From: an uncultured bacterium
GTDB lineage: Bacteria; Planctomycetota; Phycisphaerae; Phycisphaerales; SM1A02
Direction: 5' to 3'
Assembly (NCBI GenBank): GCA_903861235.1
Contig: CAIOTP010000242.1
Span: 1 to 11,659 of the forward strand
Length of the DNA: 11,659 nucleotides
Below are positions 1 through 7,259 of this stretch, one piece after another. Under the pieces are notes generated by a model. It was given only the letters and a program-made list of their open reading frames with translations, was not told the origin of the DNA and searched no databases. The position numbers were made by a program, and so were the translations under genes. Each line of letters starts with the position of its first letter. The first letter of the stretch is position 1.

Positions 1-633
1 GCCGAACAGATCGGTCTCGGCCTCGGCCGCGAAGGTGGTCTCCAGGATCGCGGCGCGGCCGCTGCCGATGCCCACGGCCCACGCCAACGCCATGGCGCGG
101 GTCGCGGCGGGATCTCGTCCGCCCTGGTGCACCGCCATCAGCGAGGGAATGCCCTGGCCGGCGGCGAAGCGATCGCGAAGCGTCTGGCCCGGGCCTTTGG
201 GTGCCACCATGACCACGCCCACCGCGGGATCGGCCTTCACCTGACCGAAGTGCACCGAGAACCCGTGCAGAAATCCGGCTACCTGGCCAGGCCCCAGGTG
301 AGGCGCGATCGATGCGGTCCACACCGGTCCGTGCACCTGGTCGGGCAGGGCGATCACGGCAAGATCCGCCTGTCGGCAGGCCTCCTCGATGGGCATGGTC
401 GTCAGGCCTGCCGCGACCGCTTCGCGCTCGCCTGGGCCTCCTGATCGCGTTCCAACGATCACTGAAATGCCGCTGTCCCGAAGGTTCAGCGCGTGAGCGC
501 GACCCTGATTGCCGAACCCGATGACCGCAACACGCTTGCCGGCAAAGGCTTGGGTCCCACCTGCGGCGGCTCCGGTCAGCACAGGCATGGAGAGCTCAGG
601 CTGGGACTGCGGCGTCACGGCACGCGGCAGCAT
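1..633 (-). CDS. ilvC: Ketol-acid reductoisomerase, N-terminal part (runs off the left edge)
   Basis: This enzyme isomerises and reduces acetolactate or acetohydroxybutyrate in the cytoplasmic branched-chain amino-acid pathway. Only the first 211 codons are visible; the frame is open to base 1 with no stop or frameshift. Family signatures seen in order are KRVAVIGFGNQG (Rossmann glycine loop), NLRDSG, a cofactor loop GTRSGGPGE, FLHGFSVHFGQ, VAPKGPG and ETTFAAEAETDLFG. These include the expected active-site His, Lys and acidic residues. The missing part should be the remainder of the knotted helical domain, about 120 residues. The start is ambiguous: ATG at 633 or ATG at 588 (MPVLTG), neither with a good ribosome binding site; an in-frame stop lies at 643-645. 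The N terminus lacks the usual tyrosine-containing lead segment, and the cofactor loop is unusual (see findings). It is divergent from the PilZ gene. Identity is secure. Confidence 0.95.
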   Translation of the reverse strand, partial: MLPRAVTPQSQPELSMPVLTGAAAGGTQAFAGKRVAVIGFGNQGRAHALNLRDSGISVIVGTRSGGPGEREAVAAGLTTMPIEEACRQADLAVIALPDQVHGPVWTASIAPHLGPGQVAGFLHGFSVHFGQVKADPAVGVVMVAPKGPGQTLRDRFAAGQGIPSLMAVHQGGRDPAATRAMALAWAVGIGSGRAAILETTFAAEAETDLFG

Positions 634-655
634 AGCGATTCGTCAAAAACTCCGG

Positions 656-673
656 AATTTCGGCCCTGAAATT
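656..673. promoter_or_regulatory. Inverted repeat in the ilvC-pilZ divergent intergenic region
   Basis: The 83-bp gap between the divergent ilvC and pilZ starts (634-716) holds a perfect inverted repeat, AATTTC-ggccct-GAAATT. It lies in the most AT-rich stretch of this part of the window. Its placement between two divergent starts fits an operator or overlapping promoters. I could not assign confident -35/-10 pairs on either strand, so the regulatory role is inference. Confidence 0.3.
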
Positions 674-716
674 AGGAGAGGTTGCGCCAGAAGCGAGACT
701 TCGTCCGGAGAACCTC

Positions 717-1190
717 ATGACCGATATGGATTTCGGTTCAAGTTCGGCGAAGTTCCTGGCCGATAACGGCTGCATGACTAGGGTCAACACGCGAGAGGAG
801 ACGCGCTTGACGACGGCGACCACGGATCGACGCAACGCCGAGCGGTTCAGGCTTGGAACCGGGCTGGTGCGCGTGGTGGTTGCGGCGCACGGCGAGACTC
901 GTTCGAGCAAGGGTGTGTTCGAAGGTCACGCCTACGACCTGAGCCACAACGGCATTCGGCTCGAACTGGATCAGGAACTCCCGCTGGAGACTCCGGTCGA
1001 GGTCGAGCTGCACATGCCCGGTCATCACGAGCCTCTGCGGCTGGTCGGCGCCGTGGCTCGCGTCTTCGACGAGATCGACGATCCGGGTCCCCGTCGCATG
1101 GGCATCCAGGTCGTCAACGGCGCCACGCCGCGGGATTGGGAACGACTGGAGCGGCTGCTCGACAACGCCTCGCTGGGCCGGATCACCTAA
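717..1190 (+). CDS. PilZ-domain protein (putative c-di-GMP effector)
   Basis: A 157-residue protein with a single PilZ domain from about residue 38 to the end. The two c-di-GMP-binding motifs are both present: RxxxR as R39-NAE-R43, and DxSxxG as D74-LSHN-G79. A conserved RMGIQVV strand follows near 127-133. There is no signal peptide, transmembrane segment or output domain, so it is probably a cytoplasmic single-domain adaptor. The start at 717 is preceded by GGAG with 6-nt spacing. An alternative in-frame TTG at 807 (residue 31), preceded by AGAGGAG with 6-nt spacing, would begin closer to the domain boundary, and the first 30 residues show no recognisable fold. The partner protein and process cannot be told from the neighbours (ilvC divergent, rnc downstream). 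The domain call is firm; the cellular role is unknown. Confidence 0.85.
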   Translation: MTDMDFGSSSAKFLADNGCMTRVNTREETRLTTATTDRRNAERFRLGTGLVRVVVAAHGETRSSKGVFEGHAYDLSHNGIRLELDQELPLETPVEVELHMPGHHEPLRLVGAVARVFDEIDDPGPRRMGIQVVNGATPRDWERLERLLDNASLGRIT

Positions 1191-1207
1191 TCTTCCGGCT
1201 CGTTCGT

Positions 1208-1225
1208 GTCCCTTGCGGAAGGGAC
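1208..1225 (+). terminator. Hairpin just after the PilZ stop codon, possible terminator
   Basis: A perfect 7-bp stem, GTCCCTT/AAGGGAC, with a 4-nt loop begins 17 nt after the TAA of the PilZ gene. It can be extended with TTC/GAA across a 2-nt bulge. No T-tract follows, so it is not a classical intrinsic terminator. It could instead stabilise a 3' end or form part of the structured rnc leader. Confidence 0.35.
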
Positions 1226-1238
1226 GAAACTTCGCGCC

Positions 1239-1275
1239 CTCTCCAGGGCACTCACCCTGTGAGTCCCCTGGAGAG
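1239..1275 (+). promoter_or_regulatory. Long hairpin in the rnc leader
   Basis: An outer 10-bp stem CTCTCCAGGG/CCCTGGAGAG and an inner 6-bp stem ACTCAC/GTGAGT are stacked with a single C-C mismatch and closed by a 3-nt loop. This gives a nearly perfect 16-bp rod, 56 nt upstream of the RNase III start codon. A stem this long and regular is a plausible RNase III substrate, and autoregulatory cleavage of the rnc leader is known in E. coli. The structure is seen directly in the sequence; the function is inference. Symmetric DNA operators remain possible. Confidence 0.5.
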
Positions 1276-1284
1276 TCCGCGACC

Positions 1285-1321
1285 CTGCCTGTCGGCCGCC
1301 GGCGTCCGCACGCCGGGGCAG
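1285..1321 (+). promoter_or_regulatory. Second structured element, next to the rnc ribosome binding site
   Basis: A 7-bp hairpin CCGGCGT/ACGCCGG (1299-1316, loop CCGC) is enclosed by a 5-bp stem CTGCC (1285-1289)/GGCAG (1317-1321). The outer stem takes up the first G of the GAGG ribosome binding site at 1321-1324. The GTG start at 1332 itself sits in a small GTCC/GGAC hairpin (1324-1337). Translation initiation of rnc may therefore depend on folding. Confidence 0.35.
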
Positions 1322-1331
1322 AGGTCCGTCC

Positions 1332-2087
1332 GTGGACGACGCTTCGCTCTCGCAGATCGAGGAACGCCTGGGGTATCGCTTCCGCGATCGCTCGCTGCTG
1401 CGCACGGCCCTCACCCATGCAAGTCTGGCCGACCGCCGTCAACTGTCGAACGAGCGGCTGGAGTTCCTCGGAGATGCCGTGCTGGGACTGGTCTCCTGCG
1501 AACATCTCTACCGATGGCTGCCCGAGCGGCTCGAGGGCGAGCTCACCAAGATCAAGAGTCATGTGGTCAGCCGGCAGACCTGCGCGGAGATCGCTCGCGA
1601 GCTGCAGCTGGACACCTTCATCATGCTGGGCAAGGGCATGGGGCCTCGGGAGAGCCTGCCGCAGTCCGTGACTGCGGCGGTTCTGGAGGCCGTGATCGGA
1701 GCCATCTACCTCGACGGAGGGCTCGAGCCGGCGCGGGCGTTGGTGCTCTCGCGGATCGAGCACCGCGTGGACCAGGCCAGCCGGACCGGTCACCAGTACA
1801 ACTACAAGAGCGTGGTGCAGCAGAGCCTGCTCACGCTGAACATGGCTCCACCCACCTACGTGGTCATGGACGAGAAGGGGCCGGACCACGCCAAGTGCTT
1901 CGAGGTGGCGGTGGTGAGCGGCGAGCGTCGCTTTCCAGCCTGCTGGGGCTCCAGCAAGAAGGCCGCCGAGCAGCTGGCGGCCCTGGCGGCGTTGCGGGAG
2001 CTGGGGGTGCTGGGGCCGGACGAGAACGGCCTGGAGGTCATCCGCTGGCCGGCCGGGAAGGCCAGGCCCAGCGACCTTGGCGGATGA
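1332..2087 (+). CDS. rnc: Ribonuclease III
   Basis: Double-strand-specific endoribonuclease acting in rRNA and mRNA processing. The 251-residue length is typical, with a slightly extended C-terminal tail. The nuclease domain carries the signature NERLEFLGDAVL (residues 40-51, with E41, E44 and D48) and a further acidic patch EGE at 68-70. The double-stranded RNA-binding domain spans about 157-225 and ends with GSSKKAAEQLAA. The start is GTG, preceded by GAGG with 7-nt spacing. The residue equivalent to the conserved metal-binding Asp114 of E. coli is Ala116, in the run TAAVLEAVIGAIYLDGG, while the partner glutamate E119 is kept. The last 16 codons and stop overlap the antiparallel 3' end of aroK. 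Identity is certain; full catalytic competence is open because of the alanine. Confidence 0.96.
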   Translation: MDDASLSQIEERLGYRFRDRSLLRTALTHASLADRRQLSNERLEFLGDAVLGLVSCEHLYRWLPERLEGELTKIKSHVVSRQTCAEIARELQLDTFIMLGKGMGPRESLPQSVTAAVLEAVIGAIYLDGGLEPARALVLSRIEHRVDQASRTGHQYNYKSVVQQSLLTLNMAPPTYVVMDEKGPDHAKCFEVAVVSGERRFPACWGSSKKAAEQLAALAALRELGVLGPDENGLEVIRWPAGKARPSDLGG

Positions 2088-2607
2088 AGCACGCCAGACG
2101 TGCGGCGCACGCGGCCGCGGGCCGACGGGTGTCCACGCTCAGGTCCGCCAGCGATCGATAGAGCGGCAGGCGCTCGCGGGACATGGCCGCGACCTCGGCG
2201 GCGTCGTCGCGAGCCAGGCGAGGTCGGTCCCCGCGGCCCTGTCCCAAGCGTCGCACCAGTTCCTCCTCGCCGGGATGGAGCAGGGCCACCATGGCGTTTC
2301 CGCTCGCCTGTGAGGCGCGGATCGCGGCGGCTGCTCGGGCGGCGGTGGGGGCTCCGCCGCCCAGCGAGAGCACGCCCAGGTCGGGCTGGGCCAGGGCCTC
2401 CGCCAGCGCGTCGGCTTCCGCCCTTCGCCACTCGACTTCTCCCCGGGTCTCGAAGGCCTCGGTGACCGTCCGGCAGCCCAGACGTGACAGCGCCATCGGG
2501 TCCAGATCGGACCAGGGCGTGGACAGCATCCGGGCGACGGCTTCGCCCAGCGTGGTCTTTCCGGAACAACGGAGCCCGATCAGCAGGAGCAGGGGTGGCC
2601 GCTCCAC
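2038..2607 (-). CDS. aroK: Shikimate kinase
   Basis: Phosphorylates shikimate at the 3-hydroxyl with ATP, the fifth step of the chorismate pathway, in the cytoplasm. The 189-residue protein has a P-loop GLRCSGKTT (11-19), an SDLD shikimate-binding segment (33-36), R61 in the EWRRAEADAL segment, the LGGG motif (82-85), RPRL in the lid (128-131) and an arginine-containing RLPLY helix (146-150). All key ligand positions of the family can be placed. The start is GTG, only 7 bp after the rpmH stop, with no clear ribosome binding site, so translational coupling to rpmH is likely. Its 3' end overlaps rnc by 50 bp in a convergent arrangement. The aroK/aroL choice is arbitrary; aroK is used as the generic symbol. 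Confidence 0.9.
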   Translation of the reverse strand: MERPPLLLLIGLRCSGKTTLGEAVARMLSTPWSDLDPMALSRLGCRTVTEAFETRGEVEWRRAEADALAEALAQPDLGVLSLGGGAPTAARAAAAIRASQASGNAMVALLHPGEEELVRRLGQGRGDRPRLARDDAAEVAAMSRERLPLYRSLADLSVDTRRPAAACAARLACFIRQGRWAWPSRPASG

Positions 2608-2614
2608 ACAGGTC

Positions 2615-2749
2615 TCAGCGGGTGCGGACGGCGCGGCCGAGGCGACGCTTCCGGTTGATGATCTTGCGGCCCTTGCGGGTCTTCATCCGGGCCCGGAAGC
2701 CGACCTTGCGGACCTTCTTGATGCGGCTGACCTTGTGCGGATAGTGCAT
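2615..2749 (-). CDS. rpmH: 50S ribosomal protein bL34
   Basis: A short, very basic 44-residue protein beginning MHYPHKVSRIKKVRKVGFR and continuing with GFRARMKTRKGRKIINRKRR. The GFRARM-GRKIINRRR core is the bL34 signature. The N terminus departs from the common MKRTFQPS form. A good ribosome binding site, AAGGAG, lies 6 nt upstream of the ATG. Unusually it is followed by aroK rather than rnpA, the partner it has near the replication origin of many bacteria. It sits 61 bp downstream of phoU and 7 bp upstream of aroK. Confidence 0.93.
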   Translation of the reverse strand: MHYPHKVSRIKKVRKVGFRARMKTRKGRKIINRKRRLGRAVRTR

Positions 2750-2757
2750 GGGCTGCT

Positions 2758-2803
2758 CCTTGAGGGGCAGGCAGGATAGCGGAGACCTCGGCAGGCCTCA
2801 AGG
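2758..2803 (-). promoter_or_regulatory. Inverted repeat that can pair with the rpmH ribosome binding site
   Basis: On the minus strand, CCTTGAGG (2803-2796), just downstream of the phoU stop, is perfectly complementary to CCTCAAGG (2765-2758). The latter contains the AAGG of the rpmH ribosome binding site. In a read-through transcript from phoU these 8-bp arms, 30 nt apart, could fold and hide the site. Pairing potential is seen; translational control is inference. Confidence 0.35.
2773..2801 (-). promoter_or_regulatory. Candidate sigma-70 promoter for rpmH-aroK
   Basis: On the minus strand, TTGAGG (2801-2796) and TATCCT (2778-2773) are separated by exactly 17 bp. Each matches four of six consensus bases. 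Transcription would start about 7 bp after the -10 and give a leader of roughly 20 nt with the AAGGAG ribosome binding site exposed. The position in the phoU-rpmH gap is sensible for a ribosomal protein gene that should not depend on phosphate. Confidence 0.4.
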
Positions 2804-2810
2804 GCGGGGT

Positions 2811-3467
2811 TCAGTGGGCCTCGTGCCGCACCACGCGGCCCTCGACCATGAAGATCACGTCCTCGGCGATGTTCGTGGTCATGTCCGCGATCCGTTCGAA
2901 CCGCTGGGCGATGGTCAGGATGTCGATGGCGGCGTGGGCGCTGTCCGGATGCTGCGGGATCTCCTCGCGGCCCCAGATCAGGATCTCCTTGTAGAGGTCG
3001 TCCACCCGCTGGTCGCTCCGCCGGACCTGCCGGCACAGGGCCGCGTCCTCGTTGGCCAGCGCGGCGAGCACGTCGCTGAGCATGGTGCGGGTGGCGAAGG
3101 CCAGGTCGGTCATGGACGCCGGCATGGCCAGCGTCTCGATGGCCGAGACCTTGATGAGCTTCTTGGCCACGCCGCGGGCCAGGTCCGCCACGCGCTCCAG
3201 CTGCCCGCTGATCCGGATCACCGCCAGGATCAGGCGAAGGTCGCCCGCCACGGGCTGGGCCAGCGCCAGCAGCCGCATGCAGTCGGCCTCCAGTTCCAGC
3301 TCCATGCGGTCCACCTCGGCGTCGCCCGCCTTCACGCTCTCGGCGAGAGAGAGGTCGCCCTCGATCATGGACTCGATCACGCGCGTCACGCGCTGTTCCA
3401 CGGCCGCGCCCATGGCGAGGAGGTTGCGCCGCAGTTCCACCATCTCGTTGCGAAGGTCGACGGCCAT
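2811..3467 (-). CDS. phoU: Phosphate transport system regulatory protein PhoU
   Basis: All-helical cytoplasmic negative regulator linking the Pst transporter to the PhoR kinase. The 218-residue length is typical. It shows the two-fold internal repeat of the family: ERVADLARGVAKKL (91-104) in the first half and ERIADMTTNIAEDVIFMVEG (191-210) in the second. These hold the acidic metal-binding motifs. The start ATG at 3467 has AAGGA 4 nt upstream. It lies 16 bp downstream of pstB in the same operon. Expected behaviour is to promote PhoR inactivation when phosphate is plentiful; this is family knowledge, not something the sequence alone shows. Confidence 0.95.
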   Translation of the reverse strand: MAVDLRNEMVELRRNLLAMGAAVEQRVTRVIESMIEGDLSLAESVKAGDAEVDRMELELEADCMRLLALAQPVAGDLRLILAVIRISGQLERVADLARGVAKKLIKVSAIETLAMPASMTDLAFATRTMLSDVLAALANEDAALCRQVRRSDQRVDDLYKEILIWGREEIPQHPDSAHAAIDILTIAQRFERIADMTTNIAEDVIFMVEGRVVRHEAH

Positions 3468-3483
3468 GGGGTCCTTCCGCCGT

Positions 3484-4317
3484 TCAGCCGAAGCGACCGG
3501 TGACGTAGTCCTCGGTCTGCTTGCTGGTCGGATTGGTGAAGATGGTATCGGTCGGGCCGCATTCCACCAGGCGGCCCTCGTAGAAGAAGGCGGTCTGGTC
3601 GCTCACGCGTGCGGCCTGCTGCATGTTGTGGGTCACGATCACGATGGTGAACTGGCTCCGCAGGTCCCGGATGAGCTGCTCGATGCTGGCGGTGCTGCGG
3701 GGATCCAGGGCCGAGCAGGGCTCGTCCATGAGCAGCACCTCGGGACCCACGGCGATGGCCCGGGCGATGCAGAGCCGCTGCTGCTGGCCTCCGGAGAGGC
3801 CCAGGGCGCTCTGGTGCAGGCGGTCCTTCACCTCGTTCCAGATGGCGGCCGCACGCAGGCTCTGCTCCACCAGGTCGTCCAGCTCCGCACGGGTCATGTG
3901 GCGGTGCAGCCGCGGTCCGAAGGCCACGTTGTCGTAGATGCTCTTGGGGAAGGGGTTGGGCTTCTGGAACACCATGCCCACCCGCCGGCGCAGCTCCACC
4001 AGATCGCGCGCCGCGTCGAGCAGGCTCTCGCCGTCGATGGTCAGTTCGCCCTCCGCGCGGGCTCCGGCGACCATGTCGTTCATCCGGTTGATCCAGCGGA
4101 GGAAGGTGCTCTTGCCGCAGCCGCTGGGACCGATCAGCGCCGTCACCCGCTCGTGCGGGATGTCGAGCGAGAGGTCCTGCAGCGCACGGTGGCTGCCGTA
4201 CCAGGCGTTGAAGCTTCGGGCCCGCACGCAGATCGCCGGCGGGGCCGCGTTCGCCGCCGCGGGGACGGCCGCGGGCCGTGGCGTGGAGGCGGGGCTGGTG
4301 GGCGTGGGCAGGTTCAT
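3484..4317 (-). CDS. pstB: Phosphate ABC transporter ATP-binding protein PstB
   Basis: Cytoplasmic ATPase that powers phosphate import through PstC/PstA. The 277 residues carry Walker A GPSGCGKST (63-71), Q-loop FQKPNPFP (117-124), ABC signature LSGGQQQR (174-181), Walker B LLMDEP (195-200), D-loop SALDP (202-206) and switch His230. PstB-specific features are the FNAWYG start of the fold and the FQKPNPFPKSIYDN stretch. The start ATG at 4317 overlaps the pstA stop as ATGA and has GAGGAG 9 nt upstream. The first 28 or so residues are Pro/Ala/Thr-rich and look like a disordered extension. Upstream open frame beyond this ATG is antisense-like pstA sequence and is not part of the protein. Confidence 0.96.
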   Translation of the reverse strand: MNLPTPTSPASTPRPAAVPAAANAAPPAICVRARSFNAWYGSHRALQDLSLDIPHERVTALIGPSGCGKSTFLRWINRMNDMVAGARAEGELTIDGESLLDAARDLVELRRRVGMVFQKPNPFPKSIYDNVAFGPRLHRHMTRAELDDLVEQSLRAAAIWNEVKDRLHQSALGLSGGQQQRLCIARAIAVGPEVLLMDEPCSALDPRSTASIEQLIRDLRSQFTIVIVTHNMQQAARVSDQTAFFYEGRLVECGPTDTIFTNPTSKQTEDYVTGRFG

Positions 4318-5251
4318 GAGGCGGTGCTCCTCTGCAGGCGGATGCGCAGGTAGATGGCCAGGGCGTTGAACGAGAGCAGCACCGCCAGCAGCACGATGAT
4401 GCCCGAGGCGGCCAGGTCGTGGAAGGCGCCCTGGGGTCGGCTGGCCCAGCTGTAGATCTGGAAGGGCAGCACGGTGAACTGGTCCATCAGGCTCTCCGGC
4501 GTGGAGGCGATGAACAGAGGAATCCCCAGCACGAGCAGCGGGGCGGCCTCGCCGATCGCGCGGCTCATGGCCAGGATGGCCCCCGTCAGGATGGTCGGGG
4601 CGGCGGCAGGCAGAGTGACCTGCCAGGTGGTCTGCCATCGTGTGGCCCCCAGAGCCTCGCTGGCCTGCCGCAGTCCCCGCGGCACGGCCCGCAGGGCTTC
4701 CTGCGAGGCGATGATCACGATCGGAAGGATCACCAGCATGAGCGTGAGCCCGCCGGCGAGCACGCTCTGGCCGAACGGCAGCTCCAGATGGAGGAAGCTC
4801 TCGGGATCTCCCAGCACGAGCGGCGTGCCGTCGGCGGAGCCCACCAGGCCGAACATGCGGCTGAACGCGGTCAGACCGATGATGCCGTAGACGATGCTCG
4901 GCACGCCCGCCAGGTTGCGCACGTTGAGCTCGATGAAGCGGTTCAGTCGGGTCCGTCGTGCGAACTCCTCCAGGTACACGGCGGTGGCCACGCCCAGCGG
5001 CAGGCTCAGCAGCATGCAGGTGGTGCAGACCCACACGCTGCCCGAGAGTGGCGCCAGAATGCCGGCACGATCCGGCTTGCGGCTGGCGTACTCGCTGAAG
5101 AAGTTCCATCGCAGGCCGGGCACGCCCTGCACGAGCACGCTGATCAGCAGCACGGCGAGCGCCAGCACCGCCAGGCTGGTGCAGGCCAGGCAGGCCGCCA
5201 GGAACAGGCGGTTCTGCAGCACGCGGGCGGCGGTGGTGCGGGGCCGGCCGG

Positions 5252-5255
<4 letters not shown>
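4314..5255 (-). CDS. pstA: Phosphate ABC transporter permease PstA
   Basis: Inner-membrane permease subunit of the PstSCAB phosphate importer. The 313-residue protein has a hydrophobic helix at about 17-43, a periplasmic segment, and further helices at about 74-94, 117-135, 164-184, 220-250 and 283-303. The cytoplasmic EAA coupling loop to PstB is EALRAVPRGLRQASEALGATR (split here as EALRAVPRGL, 186-195, then RQASEALGATR, 196-206). RAIGEAAPLL (232-241) is a family hallmark. The start ATG at 5255 follows GAGGAG by 5 nt and overlaps the pstC stop as ATGA; its own stop overlaps pstB in the same way. This implies coupled synthesis of the membrane subunits. Confidence 0.94.
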
Positions 5256-6228
<973 letters not shown>

Positions 6229-6232
<4 letters not shown>

Positions 6233-7218
6233 CGGTACACCTCCACCAGGGTGCCCTTGACCTTCTCGCCCGCGGGCGTGAGGAACTGCGTGCCTGTGCG
6301 GCGATCCCGCCAGTTCGCCCTCACCCGGTCCATGACCGGGGCCGGCAGCACGGTGTAGTCCACGTCGGGCACCAGCTCGGCCGCCTGCTCCAGATAGAAG
6401 TCGATGAAGGCACGGACATCGGGCCGCTCGGCGCTGCGGCGGTTCACGTAGATCAGCAGCGGCCGACTGAAGGGCACGTAGGTGCCGGCGATGATCGTCT
6501 CGTCACTGGGCGTCACCGGGCCCTTGCCGCCGTCGATGGCCACCGCCCGGACCTTGTCGCGGTTCTCCACGAAGTACGCGAAGCCGAAGAACCCGATGGC
6601 GTCCCGGTCCCCGGCCACGCCCGTGACCAGGATGTTGTCGTCCTCGCTCACGCTCATGTCCGAGCGGGTGGTGCCCTTGCTGCCCACCACCACTTCGCGG
6701 AAGTAGTCGAACGTGCCGCTGTCGGTGCCCGGGCTGTACACCCGGATCGGCCGGTCGGGCCAGGCGGGATCGAGCTCGCGCCAGGTGCGCACCGTCTCCT
6801 TGGAGCCGTAGATCCGGCGGATCTGCTCCACGGTCAGCTGACTGACCCAGTCGTTGGCCGGGTTGACCACCACGCACAGGCCGTCGTAGGCGACGGGCAG
6901 TTCCACGAACTCGATGCCGTTCTCGGCGCAGCTCTTGACTTCGGTGGCCGAGATCGGTCGGCTGGCGTCCGAGACATCCGTGAGCCCGGTGCAGAAGCGC
7001 TTGAACCCGCCGCCCGTGCCGCTCACGCCCACGGTCACCCGCACGCGGGGCGCCACCCGGGCGAACTCCTCGGCCACCGCCTCGGTGATCGGAAAGACCG
7101 TGCTGCTGCCATCCACCCGCACCCGGCCTCGCAGGTTCGAGGGCTCCTGCTGGACGCCGCCGCCCCCCACGAGCAGCGTGCCGATCAGGACCAGGCTGAA
7201 GGCGATGGGGTTCGGCAT
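6229..7218 (-). CDS. pstS: Periplasmic phosphate-binding protein PstS
   Basis: High-affinity phosphate-binding protein delivering substrate to PstC/PstA. The 329-residue protein begins with a hydrophobic stretch at 4-22 that resembles a signal peptide. It lacks positively charged residues before the core, and there is no lipobox cysteine. Phosphate-contacting motifs are DGSSTVFP (36-43), SGTGGGF (66-72), SDASRP (83-88), YDG (111-113) and PGTDSGTFDYF (163-173). The start ATG at 7218 is the only reasonable one; no ATG or GTG lies upstream in frame, and no clear ribosome binding site precedes it. It lies 41 bp downstream of phoR in the same direction. The gap contains CTTAAC but no convincing tandem Pho box. 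Confidence 0.94.
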
Positions 7219-7259
7219 GCGATCCGAGTGAGAGTGCCCGAGTCGTGTTAAGGAATGGT

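Noticed and set aside
1239..1275. The rnc-leader inverted repeat as a CRISPR repeat or insertion-sequence end
   Set aside because: It is single-copy in the window, with no direct repeats, spacers, target duplications or transposase nearby.
738..1889. 383-codon open frame on the minus strand across the PilZ and rnc genes
   Set aside because: It is antisense to two firmly identified genes and has no recognisable motif; long spurious frames are expected at this GC content.
2750..2810. Intrinsic terminator after phoU
   Set aside because: The 8-bp arms are 30 nt apart and no T-run follows on the minus strand; they fit an SD-pairing element better than a terminator.
3052..4353. 433-codon open frame on the plus strand opposite phoU and pstB
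   Set aside because: Low-complexity Arg/Ser/Ala-rich translation with no domain; phoU and pstB on the other strand explain the sequence.
4318..5109. N-terminal extension of pstB by about 264 codons
   Set aside because: The extra sequence is an alternate frame of pstA; the ATG at 4317 with GAGGAG upstream gives a normal PstB.
7219..7259. CTTAAC-like sequence in the phoR-pstS gap as a Pho box
   Set aside because: Only one copy is present and no second tandem half-site could be found.
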